From assembly GCA_965247505.1 (NCBI GenBank), contig OZ252020.1:1984001-2048000 (forward strand): DNA of 64,000 bases. Reading direction: 5' to 3'. The translations under genes and the position numbers were made by a program. Each line of letters opens with the position of its first letter. The first letter of the stretch is position 1. This DNA comes from CAIYRG01 sp965247505. GTDB taxonomy: Bacteria; Pseudomonadota; Alphaproteobacteria; Micropepsales; Micropepsaceae. The notes under the pieces were generated by a model, which ran no database searches, was not told where the DNA came from, and was given only the letters and a program-made list of their open reading frames with translations. Of the stretch, positions 1-7,883 are shown in pieces.

Positions 1-1773
1 TCCGAGCTTAGCGCCGAGAACAGCATGGTCATCCATGCCCCGAGCGATCGCCGGATTTCCTATGGCGAGCTTGCAAATGAAGCCGCAACACTTGCCGTGC
101 CCGACCCTGAAAGTTTGAGCTTAAAGCCGCGCGGCGAGTGGAAACTTTTGGGCACCCGAATGCCCCGCGTCGACAACCACGCGGTAGTGACCGGCACCGA
201 GACATTCGGCATCGATCAAGTTTTACCGAACATGGTTTATGCCACCTACACGAAATGTCCCGCCGTCGGCGGGCGCGTAGCTGCGGCCAATGTCGATGCG
301 ATCAAATCCATGTCCGGCGTGCACCATGCTTTTGTCATCGAGGGCAATGGCAATGAGGCGCAGCTTATGTCCGGCGTTGCCATTGTCGCCAATTCCACCT
401 GGGCGGCAATCAAAGCAAAACGCGCTTTGAATATAGACTGGGACGAAACCAATGCCGGAAAAGACAGCTGGAGCGGCGCCATGCAGCAGGCCAATGCGCT
501 TGCCGGAACGTCCGGTCCCGAAACGCTTTCCGACATCGGCAATACCGAGGCCGCGTTAGCGGGTGCCGCTGAGGTGATGGAGGCCTCTTACGACTATCCC
601 TTCGTTTCCCACGCGCCGCTTGAGCCGCAAAATTGCACGGCCTGGTTTCATGAGGGCATCGCCGAATTTTGGGTTCCCACCCAGTCCGGCGACCGCGCAT
701 TGCCGCAGATTGCCGAGTGGCTGAATATTCCCGTCGAGCGGGTGATCATTCATCAGGGTCGCGCGGGCGGTGGGTTTGGACGCCGTTTGCTAAATGATTT
801 CATGTTCGAAGCAATGGAGATTTCTCGGCGCATCGACGCTCCGGTGAAGCTGCAATGGACGCGCGAAGATGATTTTGCGCATGATTTTTATCGCGTCGGC
901 GGCTTTCATCATTTCAAGGCGGGGCTCGACGATGACGGCAAACTGATCGCTTGGGACGATCACTTCATCTCGTTTACGAATGATGGCGATGGACCTGTCG
1001 CGGGCGGCGATTTCCGCCATTTTCAGCCCGGACCTCTGCTCGCAAATTTCCATGTGACACAAACTTTGCTTCCGTTGAAAACACGCTGCGGCCCGTGGCG
1101 CGCGCCGCGTTCCAATGCGATTGCCTTTGCCGAACAATCTTTTCTCCACGAGCTATCTAGCCAAGCCGGGCGCGATCATCTTGAGTTTTTGCTCGAGATC
1201 ATGGGCGAGCCGCGATGGCTCGAGCCCGGCAATCGCGGTGCGCTTAACACCGGCCGGGCTGCCGGCGTTATCCGGCTTGCTGCCGAGCAAGCCGGTTGGG
1301 GAAGGCAAATGCCGGAAGGCCGTGCGCTGGGGCTGTCCTTCTATTTTTGTCACAACGGCCATGTCGCGGAAGTCGCCGAGGTGAGCGTCGATACGGCGCG
1401 CAATGTGACGGTGCACAATGTCACCGTCGCTGCGGACATCGGACCGGTCTTGAATATGAGTGGCGCAGAAACCCAAGCGCAAGGCGCGGTGCTCGACGGG
1501 CTCTCCACCATGCAAGGGTTGGAGATCACCATTGAAAACGGACGCGTGCAGCAAGCTAATTTTGACAGTTACCCGATGTTGCGCATTGCCGGCGCGCCGG
1601 AAGTGGACGTGCATTTCATACAGTCCGATTTCGACCCAACCGGTTTTGGCGAGCCGGCCTTGCCGCCTCTAGCGCCCGCCGTTTGCAATGCGATATTCAC
1701 CACCAGCGGCATACGTACCCGCTCGCTTCCACTGACGAAATCCAATTTCACCTTAGTAGCGAGTTTGGGGTAG
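1..1773 (+). CDS. Molybdopterin-binding (large) subunit of a xanthine dehydrogenase-family oxidoreductase, IorB-like, 5' partial
   Basis: The reading frame is open at base 1, so the N-terminus lies outside the window; 590 residues are visible. The protein resembles the beta subunit of isoquinoline 1-oxidoreductase and related aldehyde dehydrogenases, which hydroxylate heterocycles or oxidise aldehydes using a molybdenum cofactor. Visible support: the LGTRMPRVD region that begins the aldehyde oxidase a/b hammerhead domain, the glycine-rich GRAGGGFGRR cofactor-binding motif near residue 255, and a C-terminal FGEPALPPLAPAVCNAI segment. The Glu of that segment corresponds to the family's catalytic glutamate. 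The partner 2Fe-2S subunit would be expected upstream. The 3' end is altered by a 14-bp tandem duplication that supplies the present stop codon. The family call is firm; the substrate is unknown. Confidence 0.9.
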   Translation, partial: SELSAENSMVIHAPSDRRISYGELANEAATLAVPDPESLSLKPRGEWKLLGTRMPRVDNHAVVTGTETFGIDQVLPNMVYATYTKCPAVGGRVAAANVDAIKSMSGVHHAFVIEGNGNEAQLMSGVAIVANSTWAAIKAKRALNIDWDETNAGKDSWSGAMQQANALAGTSGPETLSDIGNTEAALAGAAEVMEASYDYPFVSHAPLEPQNCTAWFHEGIAEFWVPTQSGDRALPQIAEWLNIPVERVIIHQGRAGGGFGRRLLNDFMFEAMEISRRIDAPVKLQWTREDDFAHDFYRVGGFHHFKAGLDDDGKLIAWDDHFISFTNDGDGPVAGGDFRHFQPGPLLANFHVTQTLLPLKTRCGPWRAPRSNAIAFAEQSFLHELSSQAGRDHLEFLLEIMGEPRWLEPGNRGALNTGRAAGVIRLAAEQAGWGRQMPEGRALGLSFYFCHNGHVAEVAEVSVDTARNVTVHNVTVAADIGPVLNMSGAETQAQGAVLDGLSTMQGLEITIENGRVQQANFDSYPMLRIAGAPEVDVHFIQSDFDPTGFGEPALPPLAPAVCNAIFTTSGIRTRSLPLTKSNFTLVASLG

Positions 1774-1782
1774 CGAGTTTGG
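1756..1782 (+). repeat. 14-bp tandem duplication at the end of the molybdopterin subunit gene
   Basis: GTAGCGAGTTTGG occurs at 1756-1768 and again at 1770-1782. The stop codon TAG at 1771-1773 lies in the second copy. Removing one 14-bp unit would let the upstream frame read on as VASLDGRSI and stop inside the next gene. The two genes therefore probably overlapped before the duplication. Confidence 0.75.
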
Positions 1783-1971
1783 ATGGCCGTTCTATTTGAT
1801 TTGGCGGCGGGTGACGGCCGCCGGTTTAGTCCCCATTGCTGGCGCACGCGCTTAGCGCTTGCTCATAAGAATCTTCCTTGCGAGGCGCGTGCAACGCGCT
1901 TCACCGACATCGCGTCCATCGCAGACGGCAAGCAAAAAACCGTCCCGGTACTGGACGATGAAGGAAAGATC

Positions 1972-2268
1972 CTTGCCTATCTGGTTAACGCCCATGACCG
2001 CTACATGTAGGGTGCCGCCACTCTCCCGAGTAAAGCTCGGCATAGGTTGGAGCAGAGGTGTCGCCCGCGATGCCGAGCAATGAGCGGAAGGCGTTGAACG
2101 GGTAGAACCGCCTGTTGAAGCGGAAGGTGAACTCGTTGAGGTAGGCTTGTAGGTGCTGGTGGCTAACGCCGTGGTGGATCCCGATCAGCCACGTCTTCAG
2201 GTTGGCGAAAACCAGATGGATGATCGGTAGGTATTGCTCGGCAACCTCTGGATCACCACACTCGGCAA
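1972..2268 (-). mobile_element. 3'-terminal fragment of an IS1595-family (ISXO2-like) element
   Basis: This segment nearly duplicates one end of the complete IS1595 copy at 27575-28679, with only a handful of differences. It includes the terminal repeat starting CTTGCCTAT and the last 93 or so codons of the transposase. Similarity ends sharply after base 2268, where the complete copy continues with different sequence. The fragment lies between the left half of the GST gene and an IS3 fragment. Confidence 0.88.
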
Positions 2269-2485
2269 GCTCGTGATGGACCCGCTCTGCACCGTAGCTC
2301 TCGCGGCTGCGCCGAAAGGCTGCCCGGACATGGGCGAGTAGAACCATGTCATCGAGCTGTCGCTGGCTTGGGCCGCGATTGCGCCAAGCGTAGAAGCCTG
2401 AGACGCTGACCTGCAGCAGTCTGCACAGGCGGAATATCGGCATCGCCAACCCGGCCCTCTCCGCGTCGATGAACCGGAACCTCAT
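1985..2485 (-). pseudogene. Chimeric transposase ORF: IS3 OrfB N-terminus joined to IS1595 transposase C-terminus
   Basis: Residues 1 to about 72 (MRFRFIDAERAGLAMPIFRL ... SYGAERVHHEL) are the start of an IS3 OrfB. From AECGDPEVAEQYLPIIHLVF onward the protein is the C-terminal part of the IS1595 transposase encoded at 27588-28607, including GVSHQHLQAYLNEFTFRFNRR. The DNA junction is at base 2268/2269 and happens to keep one open frame of 166 codons. It lacks the IS3 DDE catalytic domain and the IS1595 N-terminal zinc ribbon and first catalytic acids, so it is not expected to transpose anything. Confidence 0.8.
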
Positions 2486-2838
2486 CGACTTTCCCTGGCG
2501 AAGAAGGCCAGCGCTTTTTTAGGAGATCACGTTCCTGACGGGCCAGATCACGCTCTCGGCGTAGACGGGTAATCTCCTTCGCTGCATCCTCATGCGGACC
2601 GGAAAGCAAATCCTCCTCACGCAATTCTGCGACCCAGCGGCCGAGCGCGCTGACGCTGATCCCAAGATCTCCTGCTATCTGCCGCTGCCTGCGCCCGCTC
2701 GTCTGTAAAAGACGGACGGCTTCTTCCTTGAAGGCCCGATCAAACCGCCGGCCCTTGTTCCCATTCTGCTTCGACATTTGCACCTCCTGCGATCAAAATC
2801 CTATCGCAGGACGTCTCCACTTTCGTCAGCAGGGTCCA
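2269..2838 (-). mobile_element. Truncated IS3-family element (5' part)
   Basis: The fragment holds an orfA-type helix-turn-helix gene and the first part of orfB. It has been cut at 2268 by the join to IS1595 sequence. The outer end probably lies at AGGGTCCA (2831-2838), just before GST coding sequence resumes. An 8-bp-arm hairpin at 2786-2810 (CCTGCGAT...ATCGCAGG) sits just upstream of the orfA start. Confidence 0.75.
2349..2777 (-). pseudogene. IS3-family transposase OrfA, frame altered near its end
   Basis: The N-terminal 85 or so residues are a typical IS3 OrfA: a basic helix-turn-helix (FDRAFKEEAVRLLQTSGR, DLGISVSALGRWVAEL) followed by a leucine-zipper-like coiled coil (EITRLRRERDLARQERDLLKK). 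At the A-tract after that coil the frame reads RWPSS and continues for some 50 extra residues. The alternative frame reads KKALAFFARESR followed by a stop that overlaps the orfB start, which is the family norm. A 1-bp loss in the A-tract is therefore likely. Start chosen at the ATG at 2775-2777 (MSKQNGNKG). Confidence 0.7.
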
Positions 2839-3076
2839 GGGTCCATGGATCGGCGGCGAGAGCCCGCTTTATGCCGACTATGCGGCTTTTGCGCCCTTCC
2901 AATGGGCCCGGTTGGTGAGTGATTTTACGCTATTGGAAGAGGGCGACATCGTTCGAACATGGATCGGGCGCTGTCTGGATCTCTATGACGGCCTTGCTCG
3001 CAAGGCCCTAACGCCTTAGCGCCCGAATGACCGGTTTGACCTAGCAATCATTGTACGCCCGCGCTAATAACAGCGA

Positions 3077-4057
3077 ATGAGAATTGGTCGCAAAAACATG
3101 CCAGCTCCCACAAGGCGCAGATTTCTGCAGCTCACCGCCGCAACCAGCGGGGCGGCTTTATGGCCAATCCGCGGCGCGTTCGGCGCGCCCCAAACCCATA
3201 TTTGGCAGGGAAGTGCGCTGGGAGCGGACGCGACGATCACACTGGGCGGTCTGGACGGGTATCAAGCCGAGGCGATTTTCGAAGAATCTCTGAGCGAAAT
3301 ATCGCGGCTTGAGGCTCAGTTCAGCCTCTATCGTGAAGACTCGGCGCTCATGCGGCTCAATCGGGACGGCGTACTCGAAAATCCAAATTCTGAATTCATC
3401 GAACTCTTGGATGTATCAAAGCGGATATCGGCCGCGACTACAGGGGCGTTCGATCCGAGCGTACAACCGCTCTGGCAGTTTTATGCCTCCGGCAGTGGCG
3501 GAGCAGAGAAACTAGAAGCTGCAAAGAGCCTTGTTGATTTTCGCAATGTCAGTTGGAGTGCCCAGCGCGTCACGTTCGCGCGCAAAGGAATGGCGATGAC
3601 ATTGAACGGAATCGCGCAAGGCTTCATCACCGATAAGATCGCGGATCATTTGCGGAGCAAAGGGCTGACGAGCGTACTCGTCAATCTCGGCGAATATAGT
3701 GCCATCGGCGCCCATCCAGAGTTACGCCCATGGCAAGTGGGTATTCAGGACCCCACAAATGCAAATGGTCTTGTGGAAATTGTCGAACTTCAGGACGAAG
3801 CGCTGGCAACTTCCGGCGCCTATGGCGGGCTCATCGGGCCAAATGGGCAAGCCAATCATCTATTCGATCCCCGCAGCGGGACAAGCGCCGAGCTTCATTC
3901 CAGTGTCAGTGTGGTTCATCCCAGCGCGACCATTGCCGATGGTTTGTCGACCGCTTTTTCGTTTTTAAGCGAAGAAGAAATCGAAACGGCAATGCGCGAG
4001 TTTGATAGTGCGCGGGCATTGATAGTCCGCCGCGACGGAACGCTGGCTAGAATCTAA
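3077..4057 (+). CDS. apbE: FAD:protein FMN transferase (ApbE family)
   Basis: ApbE covalently attaches FMN, taken from FAD, to a threonine or serine in extracytoplasmic target proteins. The N-terminus carries a twin-arginine-like leader (TRRRFLQLTAATSGAA), so export to the periplasm is likely. Family signatures in order: an early ISRLEAQFSLYREDSALMRL segment, FDPSVQPLW, LNGIAQGFITDKIADHLRSKG, VNLGEYSAIG, NHLFDPRSG and a late HPSATIADGLSTAFSFL. The length of 326 residues is normal. The start could also be the ATG at 3098. A likely substrate is encoded next door, on the opposite strand and ending 31 bases away (4088-4624): it carries the flavinylation motif DGISGATLS. Confidence 0.93.
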   Translation: MRIGRKNMPAPTRRRFLQLTAATSGAALWPIRGAFGAPQTHIWQGSALGADATITLGGLDGYQAEAIFEESLSEISRLEAQFSLYREDSALMRLNRDGVLENPNSEFIELLDVSKRISAATTGAFDPSVQPLWQFYASGSGGAEKLEAAKSLVDFRNVSWSAQRVTFARKGMAMTLNGIAQGFITDKIADHLRSKGLTSVLVNLGEYSAIGAHPELRPWQVGIQDPTNANGLVEIVELQDEALATSGAYGGLIGPNGQANHLFDPRSGTSAELHSSVSVVHPSATIADGLSTAFSFLSEEEIETAMREFDSARALIVRRDGTLARI

Positions 4058-4087
4058 GTTGAAAAAATCGATCGAGCGTGGCTGCGC

Positions 4088-4624
4088 CTATTCGCCTTGC
4101 GCTTGGACATCAAAATAGAGCGCAAGCCGGGCAAGATTCCTCAGCGCACTAACAGAAAGCGTCGCGCCGGAAATGCCATCGACGCTTGCGGTCAGTTCGT
4201 TCTCGGGATCCAGCCGCAGACCCTTAAACTGGTCGGTAAAGAATGCGTGGCGCACTTCCCAACCATGGCTCTCGCGAAAAATTAGCACGCGTAGTGCCTC
4301 GATCTCGCCATTGGAAACAATGAGACCGACGGTAATGGGGCGATAGCGACCGATCTCTTCCAATATCCAAACCGTTCGCGCACCTTCGCTCCAGAAATTA
4401 ATTTTCTCGACGCCGTAGCCGTGACGCAAAATACGCGCAGCCTCGGCACGTATTTCTTCGTTAGTGACAAACGAATTTGCGAGCGGAATATTATCGTTGA
4501 AGGCTTCGCTCAAGAAATCTCGTGGCGACTGATAAATTTCTTGCGCGGACAAACCAGTTGCCTTTGCACCCATAAGGGCGGCAATGACCACAAGAAGATA
4601 AAGATGTATGCGCGCTGGTTTCAT
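4088..4624 (-). CDS. FMN-binding domain protein, predicted ApbE flavinylation target
   Basis: A protein of about 178 residues with an N-terminal signal or membrane segment (HLYLLVVIAALMGAKATGLSAQ) and an FMN_bind domain. Near the C-terminus is DGISGATLSVSAL, which matches the D-x-x-(S/T)-G-A-T motif in which ApbE attaches FMN to the threonine. The protein is therefore probably a periplasmic or membrane-anchored flavoprotein for electron transfer. It lies 18 bases downstream of the porin gene on the same strand and is likely co-transcribed with it. It converges on apbE. Start taken at the ATG at 4622-4624; a TTG at 4639 is the alternative. Its redox partner and electron acceptor are not evident. 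Confidence 0.85.
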   Translation of the reverse strand: MKPARIHLYLLVVIAALMGAKATGLSAQEIYQSPRDFLSEAFNDNIPLANSFVTNEEIRAEAARILRHGYGVEKINFWSEGARTVWILEEIGRYRPITVGLIVSNGEIEALRVLIFRESHGWEVRHAFFTDQFKGLRLDPENELTASVDGISGATLSVSALRNLARLALYFDVQAQGE

Positions 4625-4642
4625 TGCCCTACGAAACAACTT

Positions 4643-6052
4643 TTAAAATTGGAATCCGATGCCGGCATCAACGCGCTCCGAGCCTGCGCCTGATTCCGGC
4701 CTGTCTAAAAGATAATCCAGTTTGAACACGACATTTGGGTGCGGCCAGAAGTTCATTCCAAAAACATGTTGGTCGCTACCGAGATTGAGCGAACTCATCC
4801 CTGCATTATTGTCCCACCAGCTATAGCGGTAAAAAATGCCCGCTTCACCGGGTTCACCGCCAATGCTTATCGTTTCGAACGGAAATCGATAGGAAGGTTC
4901 GAGATAGAAGCCGGTTTGGCGATCGCGCCCGATCGCGCTTGCACCGACGCCATCGATCCACCAGGAAGCGTACAGCGCGCGCAGGCCAAATCCGCCAAAA
5001 CGCGCATCGGCATGCGTCGTGAACAGAAAGGCTGGAACATTGCCTCCGGTAATCGGGTCGCCGGAATTTTGTGTAATGTCGAACTCGTAATGTCCGCTCG
5101 CCGCCAGCTCTAAACCAGGGGTCCCGGTGTAGCCAATCCGCCCTGTTAGGGCCGGGGATTTCGCCGTTGCCTGGGCAACTTTTTGACGGCCGCTGCGCAT
5201 ACGAAAGGCGTTGCTCCCTATTGTCGGGACGTTAAGGCCGGAGCTCGCAACAACATCATAGCTAATACCGCTCGCGCCGAAATTCCCGTTGACGCCGACG
5301 CCCGCCTCCCACCATGTCGATGGGATGATATTGCTCTCAACAGGATTGCGTTCGACGCCGAAAAATGTCGGCGGTTCATGCGTCTCATTGAGGATGCCGA
5401 CGGGAAGAAGTTGCAGACCGGCATTGATACGATTCCGATCGTTCACATCGATCTGAATATAGGCCTGCTCCAACTCGACCTCACCCGGCGCGCCATCGCC
5501 GGCCAAGGTATGCTCGATTTCAACTTCGGAAAAGAAGCGAATGTCGTTTGTGAATTCATGGCCTAGGAAAAGAACGAAGCGGTGGAAGTCCACCCGGTCG
5601 ACCGGCCCGCCCTGGTAATGGAGCTCGCCATAGCCGCCCAACGATGTTCGGTCCCACCATCCGCCGCCGGTGCCGCCGGACTCCAATCCAGTTAGACCTA
5701 ATAGAGGATCCGCGTTCTGGACGGCGCCTGTCGCGGCATCTAACGCTGCGAGCTGAGCTTCGACCGCCGCGGCCTGTGCCTCTGACGCCGCCTCTTGGAC
5801 TTGCATGACGGTTTCCTCGGTCTCCTCCTGGTTCGCCTGAACCATGCCAAGCTCAAGTTTTAGAGCGTCAATCTCGCCGCGCTGCTCTTCGAGCATGCGG
5901 GACTGTTCCTGGATAATGGCCCACATTTCCTCGGGGCTAGGCATAGGTGCTTGCGCCGATGCTGCACCGCAATAAAACACAATCATTGCGCCGGCGGCCG
6001 TGCTGCCGAGTAGCCTAACCGAGCTGGTCTTTTTGGATGTTGATGCCACCAA
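4643..6052 (-). CDS. Porin-like outer-membrane protein with N-terminal coiled coil
   Basis: A 469-residue protein with a signal peptide ending near GAASAQA and a short coiled coil (EMWAIIQEQSRMLEEQRGE, then an Ala/Gln/Glu-rich stretch). A 16-strand-type beta-barrel follows, resembling phosphate-selective porin O/P proteins. Recognisable parts are GGYGELHYQGGPVDRVDFHR, GHEFTNDIRFFSEVEIEHT and a C-terminal phenylalanine (DAGIGFQF), the usual outer-membrane assembly signal. The coiled coil may form a trimeric periplasmic stalk. It is the first gene of a probable two-gene operon with the FMN-binding protein. An Irr-like palindrome lies about 26-44 bases upstream of the start, so iron may control expression. 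The transported substrate is unknown; iron or a small organic chelate is a guess from context. Confidence 0.78.
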   Translation of the reverse strand: MVASTSKKTSSVRLLGSTAAGAMIVFYCGAASAQAPMPSPEEMWAIIQEQSRMLEEQRGEIDALKLELGMVQANQEETEETVMQVQEAASEAQAAAVEAQLAALDAATGAVQNADPLLGLTGLESGGTGGGWWDRTSLGGYGELHYQGGPVDRVDFHRFVLFLGHEFTNDIRFFSEVEIEHTLAGDGAPGEVELEQAYIQIDVNDRNRINAGLQLLPVGILNETHEPPTFFGVERNPVESNIIPSTWWEAGVGVNGNFGASGISYDVVASSGLNVPTIGSNAFRMRSGRQKVAQATAKSPALTGRIGYTGTPGLELAASGHYEFDITQNSGDPITGGNVPAFLFTTHADARFGGFGLRALYASWWIDGVGASAIGRDRQTGFYLEPSYRFPFETISIGGEPGEAGIFYRYSWWDNNAGMSSLNLGSDQHVFGMNFWPHPNVVFKLDYLLDRPESGAGSERVDAGIGFQF

Positions 6053-6077
6053 AATACCTGCAAGCGCCTCGTTTATT

Positions 6078-6096
6078 TCTGAGAATGGTTCTTAAT
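6078..6096 (-). promoter_or_regulatory. Putative Irr box (iron control element) upstream of the porin gene
   Basis: TGAGAATGGTTCTTA is an interrupted palindrome. It matches 10 of the 12 fixed positions of the alphaproteobacterial iron control element TTAGAA-N3-TTCTAA bound by Irr. It lies just upstream of the porin start at 6052, where a promoter would be expected. No binding data; this is by pattern only. Confidence 0.45.
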
Positions 6097-6194
6097 TTCA
6101 AATAGAGCGGATGGCAAGGCTTTTTGCGAATAAAAATCACATGCATTTATAAAAAGGAGGTGCGGAGGGTGGCGCTCTCGGCTTAGAACGCGAC

Positions 6195-6689
6195 TTATCT
6201 GCGTGCTTCTAGGGCCTGGTTCTCCACTCTTATGCGCCAGCTCAGAACACCCGCATTGAGAACGGAGAATATCATCGCCACCCAGACCTCGCCGAAGACG
6301 AGCGGCAGCGCGGCAATCTCACCGGTCACAATCAAATAATTGGGATGGCGGAAAAAGCGATAAGGCCCATGGCGAATAAGCGGGGCACCGGGAATCGTAA
6401 TGACCCGCGTTGTCCAATAGGGGCCGAGCGTTGCGATCACCCAAATGCGCAAGCCTTGCAAAACCAAAAACAGAATTAGCGGAATGAAATGAATCGGCAG
6501 CTCGGTGGGAAGTGCGAGTATGAGCACTGCCAACCAACAAGCGTGAAGCGCAACAATCAGCGGGTAATGTTTGCGCCCGATCTCAACTCCGCCACGTGCA
6601 ATCAGAGCGCGCGCATTGCGCGCTGCATAGATTGTCTCGAGAACTCTTTGCACCACAGCAAGCGCAATGAGGATAAGAGCGAAACTCAT
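6195..6689 (-). CDS. Isoprenylcysteine carboxyl methyltransferase-family membrane protein (YpbQ/BpsB-like)
   Basis: A 164-residue integral membrane protein with several hydrophobic helices. The ICMT signature lies near the C-terminus: GPYWTTRVITIPG and RHGPYRFFRHPNYLIV, the loop that binds S-adenosylmethionine. In Bacillus a protein of this family (YpbQ/BpsB) is encoded beside a type III polyketide synthase and methylates alkylpyrone products. The same pairing is seen here. Start set at the ATG at 6687-6689, which overlaps the stop of the polyketide synthase gene (ATGA), implying translational coupling. The much longer upstream-extended frame has no membrane character and is not used. Confidence 0.85.
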   Translation of the reverse strand: MSFALILIALAVVQRVLETIYAARNARALIARGGVEIGRKHYPLIVALHACWLAVLILALPTELPIHFIPLILFLVLQGLRIWVIATLGPYWTTRVITIPGAPLIRHGPYRFFRHPNYLIVTGEIAALPLVFGEVWVAMIFSVLNAGVLSWRIRVENQALEARR

Positions 6690-7729
6690 TGCCCTTCCAA
6701 AGTCATGAAGGCGGCCGTAAAGCCGGGTCCCAAAGTCGAGAGCAATGTGCGCTGGCGCTTTTCGCGAACGCGCATGCGCTCCAAGACGAACAGCACTGTG
6801 ACCGCCGACATGTTTCCATATTGACGCAATATCTCTCGGCTGTCGGTAAGTCCGCCATCTTGAAGGCGCAATGCGCGCTCCAGCGCGCTCAAGACTTTTG
6901 CGCCACCGGGATGGCATGCAAAACCATCGATGTCGTCTAGTTTCAAATTGTTGCGGTTGAGAAATTCGAAAAGAACAGTTTCAAAATTCTCTTCGACCAA
7001 TTTAGGAATGTTTTTTGAAAAGATCGCCCTAAAACCATCCTCCTCGATGTCCCAACCCATAATGCCGAGTGAATCCGGCCAGGTGTGTTCACCGCTAGGC
7101 CCTAAGCATGGTCCTTCACCATCGGTTGATATGATAGCGCCGGCAGCGCCGTCGCCGAACAGGGCGGTGGCGACAATATTGCTTTTCGAGACATCGTCTT
7201 TACGGAAAGTGAGCGCGCAAAGCTCTACGCAAAGAAAGAGAACCCTCGTGCCGGGACTGGCTTTCGCAAGCGTGCCGGCGCGCGCGAGGCCCAAAACACC
7301 ACCGGCGCAGCCGAGGCCGAAAATAGGAAGCCGCGTTATATCGCGCCGCAGATTCATGCGCTGGGCGATAAGCGCATCAAGGCTTGGTGTTGCGATCCCT
7401 GTGGTCGAGACCGAGACAACAGCATCAATGTCATTCGGCGCGAGGCCGGCCTCGTTCAAACATGCCTGCGCGACATTTTCGAATAAATCGACGGCATTTT
7501 CGATAAAAATTGTGTTTCGGTCTTTCCAGCCATGATCGGACAGATACCAATCGGGCGGAACACAGGAATAGCGGCGCTCAATGCCAGAATTAGCGAAAAC
7601 CGGAAGCATACGATCGATGTCGGTTTTTCCGCCGAAAAGTGTGCGGGCGATATCGGCAACGATTTGCTGCTCCAGCACATGAGGTGGGACCGCCGTCTTG
7701 AGTGCAAGAAGCCGGGGCTCAGATGCCAT
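6686..7729 (-). CDS. Type III polyketide synthase (chalcone synthase-like)
   Basis: A 347-residue thiolase-fold enzyme that extends an acyl-CoA starter with malonyl-CoA to give alkylpyrones, resorcinols or related phenolic lipids. All three catalytic residues can be seen: Cys in GLGCAGGVLGLARAG, His in GFACHPGGAKVL and Asn in QYGNMSAVTVLFVLERM. The ending GPGFTAAFMTLEG is the normal C-terminal motif. Start chosen at the ATG at 7727-7729 (MASEPRLLALKT); the extended frame begins at a TTG. It is followed by a methyltransferase gene with a 4-bp ATGA overlap, the bps-type arrangement. The product is probably a lipid-like pyrone or resorcinol that is then methylated; chain length cannot be predicted here. 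Confidence 0.92.
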   Translation of the reverse strand: MASEPRLLALKTAVPPHVLEQQIVADIARTLFGGKTDIDRMLPVFANSGIERRYSCVPPDWYLSDHGWKDRNTIFIENAVDLFENVAQACLNEAGLAPNDIDAVVSVSTTGIATPSLDALIAQRMNLRRDITRLPIFGLGCAGGVLGLARAGTLAKASPGTRVLFLCVELCALTFRKDDVSKSNIVATALFGDGAAGAIISTDGEGPCLGPSGEHTWPDSLGIMGWDIEEDGFRAIFSKNIPKLVEENFETVLFEFLNRNNLKLDDIDGFACHPGGAKVLSALERALRLQDGGLTDSREILRQYGNMSAVTVLFVLERMRVREKRQRTLLSTLGPGFTAAFMTLEGQ

Positions 7730-7883
7730 AGGAAAGTCACTCAATCGTGGGGGGGGGCGACGGCTGAGCCTAACAGCGCCCTTTAGGATTGCCAATTTGC
7801 GGTGGCTTTAAGCGCCTCGATTGACCCCTGCCGCCCGCCAAGCTAGCTAAATGCCCGGCGGGGAAAACTTGGAGGGAAGAGCA

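Larger units (their letters stand above)
1783..3019 (+). pseudogene. Glutathione S-transferase family gene (beta-etherase/LigE-like), interrupted by IS debris
   Basis: The first 63 or so residues (1783-1971) read as a GST thioredoxin-like N-terminus with FSPHCWRTRLALAHKNL and a VPVLDDEGKI beta-strand region, as in LigE-type etherases and related GSTs. The frame then enters IS1595 sequence and stops in its terminal repeat. The C-terminal GST part resumes at 2840 as GPWIGGESPLYADYAAF and runs to the TAG at 3017-3019. About 100 codons between the two parts are missing relative to a typical 230-residue GST, so insertion was accompanied by a deletion and the gene cannot make a functional enzyme. 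Both ends remain recognisable, which suggests recent damage. GSTs of this type act on aromatic ethers, which fits the catabolic neighbourhood. Confidence 0.85.

Noticed and set aside
6690..6917. N-terminal extension of the ICMT-family gene by 76 codons
   Set aside because: The added residues are the antisense-type Arg/Ser-rich reading of the polyketide synthase end. The ATG at 6689 starts the first membrane helix and overlaps the upstream stop.
7730..7795. N-terminal extension of the type III polyketide synthase
   Set aside because: It needs a TTG start and adds a Pro/Arg-rich segment not seen in the family; the ATG at 7729 gives the usual N-terminus.
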